Positions 6,710 to 15,456 of a DNA stretch of 64,000 bases are shown in pieces. Source of the stretch: Streptomyces sp. SM11 (GTDB taxonomy: Bacteria > Actinomycetota > Actinomycetes > Streptomycetales > Streptomycetaceae). Every line of letters starts with the position of its first letter. Positions within the stretch are counted from its first letter, which is position 1. The stretch is from NCBI RefSeq assembly GCF_002910905.1, contig NZ_NEUE01000228.1, forward strand, positions 1 through 64,000, in the 5' to 3' direction. The notes under the pieces are model-generated. The model was not told the origin of the DNA. It did no database searches and saw nothing but the letters and a program-made list of their open reading frames with translations. The position numbers and the translations under genes were made by a program.

Positions 6710-8446
6710 ATGCTCCAGGCCATCGGACTCACCAGCACCCCCCGTCGCGACGCTCCGCCCGCCGTGAACGATCTGACCTTCGAGGCTCCACCCGGCCGTG
6801 TCACGGCCCTGCTGGGCGCCCCCCGCTCGGGCAAGACCACGGCCCTGCGCCTGATGCTCGAACTGGACGCCGGGCGGGGTGTCGCCTACTTCCGGGGGCG
6901 GCCGCTGCATCGCATCGCTCATCCGGCGCGGGAAGTGGGCGTACTGCTCGGCGACGTACCGGGTCATCCCTCCCGGACCGCCCGGGGGCAGCTCCGGATG
7001 CTCTGCGCGGCCACGGGCGTGCCCGTCGCCCGGGCCGACGAGGTGCTCGAAGTCGTCGGACTCGCCGGGCTCGGGGACCAGCGCCTGGGCATCCTCTCGG
7101 TGGGCATGGACCGTCGGCTCGGCCTTGCCTCCGCGCTGCTCGGAGACCCGCACACCCTGATCCTGGACGAACCCGCGGAAGGGTTGTCCCCGCGGGAGAT
7201 CAGCTGGCTGTACGGGCTGTTGCGCGCGCACGCGGCCCAGGGCGGCACGGTCCTCTACGCCACCGGCGACCCCAAGGGGGCGGCCCGCACGGCCGACCGC
7301 GTCGTCACCATCGGCGGCGGTCGTCTCGTCGCCGACCAGGACGTCGCCGACTTCGCCCGCACCCGGCTCCGGGCCCGGGTCGCCGTCCGCACCCCGCACG
7401 CGGCCCGGCTGGCGGCCGTGGTCGGCCGCGAGGCCCGAGCCGCGCAGCGCTCCGTGGAAGTGGTCGAGGAGGCGAGCGGCCGGCTGACGGTCTACGGCAG
7501 TAGCTGCGCCGAGATCGGCGACACCGCCTACCGGCACGGCGTCCCCGTGCATCAGCTCGCCGACGAGGTCGGCGACACCGGACCCGGCGCCCCCGCGGAG
7601 GCCGGGAGCGGGGAACGGAGCTGCTCCACCGCCGCCCTGTCCGAGCTGCCGCCCCCGATCCGGGTGCGCCCCGCACGCGGCCCCCTGCGCCCGCTCCGGT
7701 ACGAACTGCGACGCTCTCTCGGTGTCAGGACAACGGCCATGATCATGGCGGCCGTTCTGGTGGTGTCGGCCGCGGTGTCCGTCCTGCTCGCCCGCACCGA
7801 CGGCACCGAGCTGCCCCGCGTGCTTGCCGCCTGGCCCACCCTGCTGCCGCTCCCTCCCGCCGCGCTCGGAGCGGGCCTGCTGGGGGCGCTGTCCTTCGGC
7901 GACGAGTTCCGCTATCCGGCACTCGCCGCCGCTCGCGGCACCGTGCCCCGGCGGCTCGGGCTGCTGCTGGCGAAGCTCACCGTGACCGCGAGCCTCGCTC
8001 TGCTGCTCGCGGGCCTCGCCGTGGCGTGCGGAGCGCAGAGCCTCCGGCTCGTCTACGGGCCGGACTTGACCGAGATCCCGTCGAACGCCTTCGCGCTGGG
8101 AGCGAGTTGGGTCGGTCTGACGGTCGGCTGCGCCTGGGCCGGCCTGCTGGCGGCGGGCGTCTTCCGGGTGGCCGGTGCGGGCATCGCCGCGGTGCTGGCG
8201 GTTCCGGTGCTCGTCGTTCCGCTGGTGCAGAAGCTCTTCGCGGCGCCGTCCGCGCGTTCGGTCGCCGGACTGCCGGGCCGACTGCGTGAACTGGCCGGGT
8301 GGCAGCTGCCGCAGGAGGCGGACCACTGGGTCCTGGCCGTCGCGCGGGTGGTGGCGCAGCCCGTCGGGACCGCGCTCGCCCTGTCGCTGTCAGCCCTGAT
8401 CTGCGCGTATCTGTTCACCAGTCTTCGGGGGAGGGCGCGTTGGTGA
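6710..8446 (+). CDS. ABC transporter, ATP-binding domain fused to membrane domain
   Basis: 578 aa from ATG 6710 (MLQAIGLT), with AGAGAAG as a weak SD. Residues 1-220 are the nucleotide-binding domain: Walker A GAPRSGKTTAL near 36-46, a signature reading LSVGM instead of LSGGQ, and Walker B LILDEPAEGLSP. The C-terminal part (from ~345) has about six hydrophobic segments, for example AMIMAAVLVVSAAVSVLLA and ALALSLSALICAYLF. One polypeptide thus carries one NBD and one permease half and would act as a homodimeric exporter, substrate unknown. It is immediately upstream of whiH; no terminator is seen between them. Confidence 0.85.
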   Translation: MLQAIGLTSTPRRDAPPAVNDLTFEAPPGRVTALLGAPRSGKTTALRLMLELDAGRGVAYFRGRPLHRIAHPAREVGVLLGDVPGHPSRTARGQLRMLCAATGVPVARADEVLEVVGLAGLGDQRLGILSVGMDRRLGLASALLGDPHTLILDEPAEGLSPREISWLYGLLRAHAAQGGTVLYATGDPKGAARTADRVVTIGGGRLVADQDVADFARTRLRARVAVRTPHAARLAAVVGREARAAQRSVEVVEEASGRLTVYGSSCAEIGDTAYRHGVPVHQLADEVGDTGPGAPAEAGSGERSCSTAALSELPPPIRVRPARGPLRPLRYELRRSLGVRTTAMIMAAVLVVSAAVSVLLARTDGTELPRVLAAWPTLLPLPPAALGAGLLGALSFGDEFRYPALAAARGTVPRRLGLLLAKLTVTASLALLLAGLAVACGAQSLRLVYGPDLTEIPSNAFALGASWVGLTVGCAWAGLLAAGVFRVAGAGIAAVLAVPVLVVPLVQKLFAAPSARSVAGLPGRLRELAGWQLPQEADHWVLAVARVVAQPVGTALALSLSALICAYLFTSLRGRARW

Positions 8447-8518
8447 TCGCCGTCGCCCCGAGCCGAGGGCAGGGGTCCACAACTCCCTAAGAAATGACCG
8501 ATTTATAGGCGTATGGCG

Positions 8519-8543
8519 TCAATTGCGGAGCGAGCGCCGATCA
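8519..8543 (+). promoter_or_regulatory. Candidate sigma-WhiG type promoter of whiH
   Basis: GCCGATCA at 8536-8543 differs by one base from the -10 consensus of FliA/WhiG sigma factors (GCCGATAA). A TCAA element at 8519-8522 could be the -35, but the spacing (13 nt) is shorter than the usual 15. In S. coelicolor whiH is known to depend on WhiG. The match is suggestive only. Confidence 0.45.
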
Positions 8544-8606
8544 CCCTTTCGTGTGCTTTTCACCAAAGACCTCAAGGGGCGGGCGAGCCACGCCGACAAA
8601 GGATGC

Positions 8607-9494
8607 GTGAGTACCCTTGCGCACACCATGATGACCGCCGCCCGCACCGTCGATTCCGGCCTGGCCGGCTCGGGCGAACTCGACCGCTATCCCTATTCGG
8701 AGGCGCAGGCCGGCGAGCGTGCCGCGTCCCGGGCCTGGGGTGGTTCCGATTCCGAGCTGGGACGGGCGAGCCGACGAGGGGCGGCCAGCCGGGGGCGCGG
8801 TCTCCACGGCCAACTCGTCCAGCAGCTGGGCCAGATGATCGTTTCCGGTGACCTCGGCGCGGACCGCCCCCTCGTTCCCGAGGAGATCGGTCAGCGGTTC
8901 GAGGTCTCCCGTACCGTCGTACGCGAATCCCTGCGCGTCCTCGAAGCCAAGGGACTGGTCAGCGCGCGCCCCAATGTGGGGACGAGGGTCCGGCCGGTCA
9001 GCGACTGGAACCTGCTGGATCCCGACATCATCGAATGGCGGGCCTTCGGTCCGCAGCGTGATGACCAGCGTCGCGAGCTGGCCGAGCTCCGCTGGACGAT
9101 CGAACCGCTCGCAGCCCGCCTCGCGGCCGGGCACGGCCGGGACGACATTCAGCAGCGGCTCGGCGACATGGTGGAGATCATGGGGCACGCGATGGGGCAG
9201 GGGGACGCGATCACTTTCTCCCGCGCCGACGCGGAGTTCCACGCCCTGCTGATCCAGGCCGCGGGCAATCGGATGCTCGAACACCTTTCCGGCATCGTCT
9301 CGGCCGCCCTCCACGTCTCCGGCGGTCCCGTCACCGGCTGTGACCGGCCCGGCGAGACCTCGCTCGCCCACCACGCGCGCATCGCCGACGCCCTGGCCTC
9401 GGGCGATGCCGGGGCCGCCGAGACGGCCATGCGTCAACTGCTCGTCGTCCATCCCGACGTCGAGCGCGTGGTTCCCGCGCCGCGCGAGCACTGA
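8607..9494 (+). CDS. whiH: WhiH, GntR-family sporulation regulator
   Basis: 295 aa from GTG 8607 (VSTLAHTMMTAARTVDSGLAGSG); AAAGGA at 8598-8603 is the ribosome-binding site. WhiH is needed for sporulation septation in aerial hyphae and autoregulates. The N-terminal ~55 residues are specific to WhiH. The winged helix spans roughly 60-130 (LHGQLVQQLGQMIVSGDL, RFEVSRTVVRESLRVLEAKGLVSARPNVGT). The C-terminal FadR-like FCD domain carries RWTIEPLAARLAA, DAEFHALLIQAAGN and LAHHARIADAL, including the Asp/His residues that hold a metal or ligand. Its place directly upstream of hrdB is characteristic of Streptomyces. Confidence 0.93.
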   Translation: MSTLAHTMMTAARTVDSGLAGSGELDRYPYSEAQAGERAASRAWGGSDSELGRASRRGAASRGRGLHGQLVQQLGQMIVSGDLGADRPLVPEEIGQRFEVSRTVVRESLRVLEAKGLVSARPNVGTRVRPVSDWNLLDPDIIEWRAFGPQRDDQRRELAELRWTIEPLAARLAAGHGRDDIQQRLGDMVEIMGHAMGQGDAITFSRADAEFHALLIQAAGNRMLEHLSGIVSAALHVSGGPVTGCDRPGETSLAHHARIADALASGDAGAAETAMRQLLVVHPDVERVVPAPREH

Positions 9495-9585
9495 CCGGGG
9501 CGTGGCCGGGTGCCTGGGCCCGGTGCCGCCGGACCACACGGGTTCGGCGGCATAATTGTAGGGGGATGTCACCTATCGCCCTGTT

Positions 9586-9606
9586 AGTCACAAATGAGGT
9601 GTGACT
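9586..9606. promoter_or_regulatory. Inverted repeat in the whiH-hrdB intergenic region
   Basis: AGTCACA (9586-9592) and TGTGACT (9600-9606) form a perfect 7-bp dyad with a 7-nt spacer, in the 323-bp gap before hrdB. It has the form of a dimeric repressor or activator site. The half-sites are in the opposite order to a Crp site. The rest of this gap (9495-9817) holds the hrdB promoter(s) and leader; I could not place -35/-10 elements with confidence. Confidence 0.4.
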
Positions 9607-9817
9607 CGGGCCACGCGGATTGGCCGTAACACTCCTCGAAGCAGCGCGATGACTTAAGAGGTGACCGTCGCGGAAGGAATACAGCAACCCTTGGGTGCGC
9701 TGTTCAGTTCTGAGGCCAAACCCGCGCCGTCGGCGACATCCCCAGTCGACGGTCGTCGGTTCCAGCCCTCTCCAGGGCAGGGCCGGAAGCCGTTTCCATC
9801 GTTCCGAGAGGTTGTTC

Positions 9818-11365
9818 GTGTCGGCCAGCACATCCCGTACGCTCCCGCCGGAGATCGCCGAGTCCGAGTCTGTGATGGCGCTCATCGAGCGGGGAAAGGC
9901 TGATGGGCAGATCGCCGGCGATGACGTGCGTCGGGCCTTCGAGGCTGACCAGATTCCGCCAACCCAGTGGAAGAACGTTCTGCGCAGCCTCAACCAGATC
10001 CTCGAGGAAGAGGGTGTGACGCTGATGGTCAGTGCCGCGGAGTCGCCGAAGCGCGCCCGCAAGAGCGTCGCAGCGAAGAGCCCGGTCAAGCGCACCGCCA
10101 CCAAGACCGTCGCGGCGAAGACCACCGTGACCAGGACCGTCGGGGCCACCGCCGCCCCGGCGGTCGAGAGTGCGGACGCGGTGGCCGACGACGCCGTCGC
10201 GGCCGCTCCCGCCAAGAAGACGGCGGCCAAGAAGACCGCTGCCAAGAAGACCGCCGCGAAGAAGACGGCGGCCAAGAAGACAGCTGCGAAGAAGTCCGGC
10301 AAGCAGGACGACGAGCTCCTCGACGGCGACGAGGCAGTCGAGGAAGTCAAGGCTGGCAAGGGCGAGGAGGAGGAGGGCGAGGGCGAGAACAAGGGCTTCG
10401 TCCTCTCCGACGACGACGAGGACGACGCACCTGCCCAGCAGGTCGCCGTCGCCGGCGCCACCGCCGACCCGGTCAAGGACTATCTGAAGCAGATCGGCAA
10501 GGTTCCCCTCCTCAACGCCGAGCAGGAGGTCGAGCTCGCCAAGCGCATCGAGGCCGGTCTCTTCGCCGAGGACAAGCTGGCGAACGCCGACAAGCTCGCA
10601 CCGAAGCTCAAGCGCGAGCTGGAGATCATCGCCGAGGACGGCCGGCGGGCCAAGAACCACCTCCTGGAGGCCAACCTCCGTCTGGTGGTCTCCCTGGCCA
10701 AGCGCTACACCGGTCGCGGCATGCTCTTCCTGGACCTGATCCAGGAGGGCAACCTCGGTCTGATCCGCGCGGTCGAGAAGTTCGACTACACCAAGGGCTA
10801 CAAGTTCTCCACGTACGCCACCTGGTGGATCCGTCAGGCGATCACCCGCGCGATGGCCGACCAGGCCCGCACCATCCGTATCCCGGTGCACATGGTAGAG
10901 GTCATCAACAAGCTCGCGCGTGTGCAGCGCCAGATGCTCCAGGACCTGGGCCGCGAGCCCACCCCGGAGGAGCTGGCCAAGGAACTCGACATGACCCCCG
11001 AGAAGGTCATCGAGGTCCAGAAGTACGGTCGCGAGCCGATCTCCCTCCACACCCCGCTGGGTGAGGACGGCGACAGCGAGTTCGGTGACCTGATCGAGGA
11101 CTCCGAGGCCGTCGTTCCGGCGGACGCGGTCAGCTTCACGCTCCTCCAGGAGCAGCTCCACTCGGTGCTCGACACGCTCTCCGAGCGTGAGGCCGGAGTG
11201 GTCTCGATGCGCTTCGGTCTCACCGACGGTCAGCCGAAGACGCTCGACGAGATCGGCAAGGTCTACGGCGTGACGCGTGAGCGCATCCGTCAGATCGAGT
11301 CGAAGACGATGTCGAAGCTTCGTCACCCGTCACGCTCCCAGGTGCTGCGCGACTACCTCGACTAG
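9818..11365 (+). CDS. hrdB: HrdB, principal RNA polymerase sigma factor
   Basis: 515 aa from GTG 9818 (VSASTSRTLPPEIAESESVMALIERG), with GAGAGG a few nt upstream; longer in-frame starts lack support. It directs RNA polymerase to housekeeping promoters. Residues 1-80 form the short region 1.1-like part. Residues ~85-215 are an actinobacterial Lys/Ala and acidic linker. Region 1.2 starts near 217 (DPVKDYLKQIGKVPLL). Region 2 (~285-350) has the core-binding, -10 and melting helices (NLRLVVSLAKRY, DLIQEGNLGLIRAVEKFDY, KFSTYATWWIRQAI). Region 3 follows, and region 4 (~440-515) contains the -35 helix-turn-helix (VYGVTRERIRQIESK). A strong terminator follows. Confidence 0.98.
   Translation: MSASTSRTLPPEIAESESVMALIERGKADGQIAGDDVRRAFEADQIPPTQWKNVLRSLNQILEEEGVTLMVSAAESPKRARKSVAAKSPVKRTATKTVAAKTTVTRTVGATAAPAVESADAVADDAVAAAPAKKTAAKKTAAKKTAAKKTAAKKTAAKKSGKQDDELLDGDEAVEEVKAGKGEEEEGEGENKGFVLSDDDEDDAPAQQVAVAGATADPVKDYLKQIGKVPLLNAEQEVELAKRIEAGLFAEDKLANADKLAPKLKRELEIIAEDGRRAKNHLLEANLRLVVSLAKRYTGRGMLFLDLIQEGNLGLIRAVEKFDYTKGYKFSTYATWWIRQAITRAMADQARTIRIPVHMVEVINKLARVQRQMLQDLGREPTPEELAKELDMTPEKVIEVQKYGREPISLHTPLGEDGDSEFGDLIEDSEAVVPADAVSFTLLQEQLHSVLDTLSEREAGVVSMRFGLTDGQPKTLDEIGKVYGVTRERIRQIESKTMSKLRHPSRSQVLRDYLD
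10211..10297 (+). repeat. 15-bp tandem repeat encoding A-K-K-T-A units in HrdB
   Basis: Five full units plus a partial unit of GCC-AAG-AAG-ACx-GCx run in frame, giving a Lys/Ala track in the non-conserved linker of HrdB. Its length is likely to differ between strains by slippage. Followed by an acidic stretch (EEEEGEGE), so the linker is strongly charge-segregated. Confidence 0.85.
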
Positions 11366-11386
11366 AGCGCGGAAGATTCACCGGCC

Positions 11387-11420
11387 GAGGGCCCGGAACC
11401 TCCAGGGGATCCGGGCCCTC
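11387..11420 (+). terminator. Hairpin terminator of hrdB
   Basis: An 11-bp perfect stem GAGGGCCCGGA (11387-11397) / TCCGGGCCCTC (11410-11420) with a 12-nt loop, 22 nt after the hrdB stop. Confidence 0.8.
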
Positions 11421-11499
11421 CGGCGTGTCCTCGGGTGCGGAGGCGGACCGGCTGGATCACGCTGGGTGGATCGTCACCACCTCAGCGTCAGGAGCCTCC

Positions 11500-12330
11500 A
11501 TGCCCCGTCCCGTCGTCCGTGCCCTGACCGGGGTGCTCGCCCTGACCGCCGCCGCGGTCGTACTGCCGCTCGCTTCCCCCTCCGCGGCGGCCGCGGACAG
11601 CATCATCGTCGGCGGCGGGCCGACCCCTGTCGTGGACAGTCCCTGGGCCGTGGCGCTGTCGAGCCGGGACCGGTTCGGAGGGGCGCGCTCGGGCCAGTTC
11701 TGCGGCGGCGTCGCCGTGGCGCCCACGAAGATCCTGACGGCCGCCCACTGTCTGAGTGACGAGGCGCTCGGCGGACCGGCGAACCGGGCGAAGGACCTGC
11801 TGGTCATCGCCGGCCGGCAGCGGCTGGGCGATTCCGGCGGTCAGGAGGTCCCCGTCCGGGGCATCTGGGTGAACCCGGCGTACGACCCCGACTCCAACGC
11901 CGGCGACCTCGCGGTGCTGACCCTGTCGCGCGCACTGCCGAAGAGCGGCGTGATCCCGATGGCCGGGGGCGGGGACGCCGCCTACCGGGCCGGGACCGCC
12001 GCGGACGTCTACGGGTGGGGCGACACGACCGGAAGCGGCACGTACGCCTCCGTGCTGCGCTCCGCCCGGGTCCAGGTCCTGCCTGACAGCGACTGCGCGC
12101 GGGCCTACCCGGGCGGCCGGGAGGGTACGTACAAGGCCTCGGCGATGCTCTGTGCGGGCGATCCGGCGGGTGGCCGGGATGCGTGCCAGGGCGACAGCGG
12201 CGGGCCGCTGGTGGCCCGTGGGCGGCTTATCGGCCTGGTGTCCTGGGGCAGCGGCTGCGGGCGCGCGGGCAGCCCCGGGGTGTACACGCGGGTCTCCGCC
12301 GCCCTGGAATGGGCCGCGGGCCGCATCTGA
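11500..12330 (+). CDS. Secreted trypsin-like serine protease (S1 family)
   Basis: 276 aa from ATG 11500, with AGGAG at 11490-11494. A Sec signal peptide is evident: MPRPVVR, then a hydrophobic core ALTGVLALTAAAVVLPLA, and a likely cleavage after PSAAAA. The mature enzyme starts near IIVGGGPTPV. Catalytic triad: His in LTAAHC, Asp in NAGDLAVLTL, Ser in GDSGGP. The Asp six residues before the catalytic Ser (RDACQGDSGGP) predicts trypsin-like specificity for Arg/Lys. Cys pairs in FCGGV/AHC, DSDCA/LCAG and DACQ/SGCG match the disulfides of bacterial trypsins. It is isolated between two terminators, so probably a single-gene transcript. Confidence 0.93.
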   Translation: MPRPVVRALTGVLALTAAAVVLPLASPSAAAADSIIVGGGPTPVVDSPWAVALSSRDRFGGARSGQFCGGVAVAPTKILTAAHCLSDEALGGPANRAKDLLVIAGRQRLGDSGGQEVPVRGIWVNPAYDPDSNAGDLAVLTLSRALPKSGVIPMAGGGDAAYRAGTAADVYGWGDTTGSGTYASVLRSARVQVLPDSDCARAYPGGREGTYKASAMLCAGDPAGGRDACQGDSGGPLVARGRLIGLVSWGSGCGRAGSPGVYTRVSAALEWAAGRI

Positions 12331-12376
12331 GCCGGGGCGGAGCCGCGTGAGCGCGGTCCTGCCGGGTACGACGAGA

Positions 12377-12408
12377 ACGGGCGGCTCCCCCGCGGGGGAG
12401 CCGCCCGT
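12377..12408. terminator. Perfect 32-bp palindromic terminator
   Basis: A perfect 15-bp stem with a 2-nt centre lies between the convergent protease gene (stop 12330) and the zinc-ribbon gene (stop 12454), placed to end both transcripts. Confidence 0.8.
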
Positions 12409-12453
12409 CGGCCGGTCCTGGACCGGCCCCTGGCTCGTCGTGGATGCGAGGTG

Positions 12454-12687
12454 TCAGTGTTGGTCCTCGTCGGCAGCGGCCGCCTGCACGGCGGTGAGCC
12501 GATCCGTCTCATCCTGTATTTCCGCGGCGATCTTCTTGAGTTCCGGCTCGAACTTGCGCCCGTGGTGGGCACAGAAGAGCAGTTCACCGCCGCTGATCAG
12601 AACGACGCGCAGATATGCCTGGGCGCCGCAACGGTCACAGCGGTCTGCTGCGGTCAGCGGGCTCGCGGGGGTCAGAACAGTAGTCAC
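12454..12687 (-). CDS. Small zinc-ribbon-like protein, DUF7455 type
   Basis: 77 aa from ATG 12687. The N-terminal half has CDRCG and later FCAHHG, which together give four possible zinc ligands (CxxC plus C/H), in a short beta-rich module (QAYLRVVLISGGELLFC). The last 35 residues form an acidic amphipathic helix (EPELKKIAAEIQDETDRLTAVQ). This is a widely conserved small actinobacterial family with no assigned function; the name DUF7455 is from memory. GAAGAGG upstream of the start is the ribosome-binding site. Divergent from parE across a 447-bp gap. Confidence 0.82.
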   Translation of the reverse strand: MTTVLTPASPLTAADRCDRCGAQAYLRVVLISGGELLFCAHHGRKFEPELKKIAAEIQDETDRLTAVQAAAADEDQH

Positions 12688-13134
12688 GTCGCCTCTTCTC
12701 TAGCTCGACGAGCTGTCGTACCAGGGTCAACATCCAACCAGGCCGAAAACGTTCCCGCTCGTGGCTTTTCTTCGAAACTTCTTCTCGGTGTGGCTGTCAG
12801 TTGCCGGTTGGCGGCGAATGTGCCGTATGCGGAGCGCTACGGTTTCGCATTGCTTGTCCAGGGGGTCGGTCCCGCCGGCCGGCTTGCCGGTTTGTTCATG
12901 AGGACGTGCCCGGAGCCTAAATGGTTCATGCGTCGAAGGGAACGTGATGTGCACGTCACTCCAACGAATGATCGAACACTCATGCGAGCCCGGAAGAAGC
13001 TCGACTAGCATGAGGATTCCCCGAGGGTGGCGTTACAACCGCTCTACCAGGCCTCTGTAGGCTCTCAGCGGCAACCGAAGCCGAGCCCTGTACCCACGGG
13101 GACCCCAGATGAAATTCAGCGAGGAGCGAACCGC
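12688..13134. other. Divergent intergenic region upstream of parE
   Basis: 447 bp without a convincing gene. It must hold the promoters of the divergent zinc-ribbon gene and of parE. It is somewhat less GC-rich than the coding sequence around 12720-12980. Half of a LexA-like motif (TCGAAC at ~12970) is present without its partner. I see no RNA gene or strong hairpin. Confidence 0.5.
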
Positions 13135-15261
13135 GTGACCGCCGAAACGTCCGTGCCGTCCACCGCGATGCTGACCGGAGCAGGCGGCGACCGGGACAGC
13201 TCCAACTACACCGCGCGGCACCTTCTCGTCCTCGAAGGCCTTGAGGCGGTCCGCAAGCGCCCCGGCATGTACATCGGGTCCACCGACAGCCGTGGCCTGA
13301 TGCACTGCCTCTGGGAGATCATCGACAACTCCGTCGACGAAGCCCTCGGCGGCCACTGCGACCAGATCGAGGTCATCCTCCACGACGACTCCTCCGTCGA
13401 GGTCCGGGACAACGGCCGCGGCATCCCCGTCGACGTCGAGCCCAAGACGGGCCTCTCCGGCATCGAGGTCGTCATGACCAAGCTGCATGCCGGAGGCAAG
13501 TTCGGCGGTGGCTCCTACGCGGCCTCCGGCGGCCTCCACGGCGTCGGCGCCTCCGTGGTCAACGCCCTCTCCGCCCGCCTGGACGTCGAGGTCGACCGCA
13601 ACAGCGCGACCCATTCCATCAGCTTCCGGCGCGGTGTCCCGGGCATGTTCACCGAGCAGGGGCCGGACAGTCCGTTCGACCCGGCCAACGGCCTGCGCAA
13701 GGGCAAGCGCGTCCCCAAGACCCGCACCGGTACCCGAGTGCGGTACTGGGCGGACCGCCAGATCTTCCTCAAGGACGCCAAGCTCAACCTGGACACGCTC
13801 TACCAGCGCGCCCGCCAGACGGCCTTCCTCGTCCCCGGCCTCACGATCATCGTCCGCGACGAGCGCGGGCTGGACGGCGAGGGCAAGACCGAGGAGACGT
13901 TCCGCTTCGACGGCGGCATCAGTGAGTTCTGCGAGTACCTGGCCCAGGACAAGGCCGTCTGCGACGTCCAGCGGCTGACCGGCACGGGCACCTTCAAGGA
14001 GACCGTCCCCGTCCTCGACGACCGCGGCCACATGACCGCCACCGAGGTCACCCGCGAGCTGGCCGTCGACATCGCCCTGCGCTGGGGCACCGGTTACGAC
14101 ACGACCGTACGGTCGTTCGTGAACATCATCGCCACCCCCAAGGGCGGCACCCACGTCAGCGGGTTCGAGCGCTCCCTGACCAAGACGGTGAACGAGGCGC
14201 TGCGCTCCGCCAAGATGCTGCGGGTCGCCGAGGACGACGTCGTCAAGGACGACGCCCTGGAAGGGCTCACGGCCGTCGTCACCGTGCGGCTCGCCGAGCC
14301 GCAGTTCGAGGGGCAGACCAAGGAGGTGCTCGGCACCTCGGCGGCCAACCGGATCGTGGCCAACGTGGTCGCCAAGGAGCTCAAGGCGTTCCTGACCTCG
14401 ACGAAGCGGGATGCCAAGGCCCAGGCCAGGTCGGTACTGGAGAAGGCCGTGGCCGCCGCCCGCACCCGGATCGCGGCCCGCCAGCACAAGGACGCCCAGC
14501 GCCGCAAGACCGCGCTGGAGTCCTCCTCGCTGCCCGCCAAGCTCGCCGACTGCCGCAGTGACGACGTCGAGCGCAGTGAGCTGTTCATCGTCGAGGGCGA
14601 CTCGGCGCTCGGCACGGCCAAGCTGGCCCGGAACAGCGAGTTCCAGGCGCTGCTGCCGATCCGCGGCAAGATCCTCAACGTACAGAAGTCGTCCGTCTCC
14701 GACATGCTGAAGAACGCCGAGTGCGGCGCGATCATCCAGGTCATAGGAGCCGGGTCCGGACGGACCTTCGACATCGACGCCGCGCGCTACGGGAAGATCG
14801 TCCTGCTGGTGGACGCGGATGTCGACGGTGCCCACATCCGCTGCCTGCTGCTGACCCTCTTCCAGCGCTACATGCGCCCGATGGTCGAGGCGGGGCGGGT
14901 CTTCGCCGCGGTTCCCCCGTTGCACCGGATCGAGCTGGTCCAGCCCAAGAAGGGCCAGGACAAGTACGTCTACACCTATTCCGACAGCGAGCTGCGCCAG
15001 GCCCTCCTGGAGCTCCAGCGCAAGAACGTCCGGATCAAGGAATCGATCCAGCGCTACAAGGGCCTGGGCGAGATGGACGCCGACCAGCTGGCGGAGACGA
15101 CGATGGACCCGCGCCACCGCACGCTGCGGCGCATCAACATCGGCGACCTGGAATCCTCCGAGCAGGTCTTCGACCTGCTGATGGGCAACGAGGTGGCGCC
15201 CCGCAAGGAGTTCATCACCAGCTCCGCGGCCACCCTGGACCGCTCGCGCATCGACGCCTGA
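13135..15261 (+). CDS. parE: Topoisomerase IV subunit B (ParE / GyrB2)
   Basis: 708 aa from GTG 13135, with GAGGAG at 13121-13126. With ParC it decatenates daughter chromosomes using ATP. N-terminal GHKL ATPase: ALEAVRKRPGMYIG-type start (LEAVRKRPGMYIGS), Asn in WEIIDNSVDEALGG, GRGIPVD, and the glycine-rich lid GGLHGVGASVVNALS. The transducer domain follows to ~430. The TOPRIM domain starts near 480: LFIVEGDSALGTAK (the catalytic Glu), then VDADVDGAHIR with the metal-binding DxDxD. The C-terminal QRYKGLGEMDADQL element contacts ParC. The partner gene parC lies about 9.5 kb downstream on the opposite strand rather than adjacent. Confidence 0.97.
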   Translation: MTAETSVPSTAMLTGAGGDRDSSNYTARHLLVLEGLEAVRKRPGMYIGSTDSRGLMHCLWEIIDNSVDEALGGHCDQIEVILHDDSSVEVRDNGRGIPVDVEPKTGLSGIEVVMTKLHAGGKFGGGSYAASGGLHGVGASVVNALSARLDVEVDRNSATHSISFRRGVPGMFTEQGPDSPFDPANGLRKGKRVPKTRTGTRVRYWADRQIFLKDAKLNLDTLYQRARQTAFLVPGLTIIVRDERGLDGEGKTEETFRFDGGISEFCEYLAQDKAVCDVQRLTGTGTFKETVPVLDDRGHMTATEVTRELAVDIALRWGTGYDTTVRSFVNIIATPKGGTHVSGFERSLTKTVNEALRSAKMLRVAEDDVVKDDALEGLTAVVTVRLAEPQFEGQTKEVLGTSAANRIVANVVAKELKAFLTSTKRDAKAQARSVLEKAVAAARTRIAARQHKDAQRRKTALESSSLPAKLADCRSDDVERSELFIVEGDSALGTAKLARNSEFQALLPIRGKILNVQKSSVSDMLKNAECGAIIQVIGAGSGRTFDIDAARYGKIVLLVDADVDGAHIRCLLLTLFQRYMRPMVEAGRVFAAVPPLHRIELVQPKKGQDKYVYTYSDSELRQALLELQRKNVRIKESIQRYKGLGEMDADQLAETTMDPRHRTLRRINIGDLESSEQVFDLLMGNEVAPRKEFITSSAATLDRSRIDA

Positions 15262-15276
15262 CCCGTACGCCCGACC

Positions 15277-15308
15277 GGCCCCCGCTCCCGTCCCACCGAG
15301 CGGGGGCC
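15277..15308 (+). terminator. Hairpin terminator of parE
   Basis: An 11-bp perfect stem GGCCCCCGCTC (15277-15287) / GAGCGGGGGCC (15298-15308), 15 nt after the parE stop. Confidence 0.8.
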
Positions 15309-15456
15309 GCGCACGTTTCCCATGGTTCGCGCAGCCGTCCGGGACTTCTGTCACCTGAAGGGGTGAAGTCGGGCGAATGACGCGCCCGGGATCTTCCCGA
15401 ACCGCCCATGGTTGGCCATGCGGCCGAAAAGGTCCGCGGATCAGGGGAGTTGTTCG

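Noticed and set aside
9676..9704. GGAAT ... GTT as a sigma-R type promoter for hrdB
   Set aside because: The 21-nt spacing between the two elements is too long for the known sigma-R consensus, so I did not call it.
10211..10297. CRISPR-like repeat array
   Set aside because: The units are contiguous in-frame codons of HrdB with no spacers.
12960..12990. LexA box upstream of parE
   Set aside because: Only one half-site (TCGAAC) is present; the expected GTTCGA partner is not.
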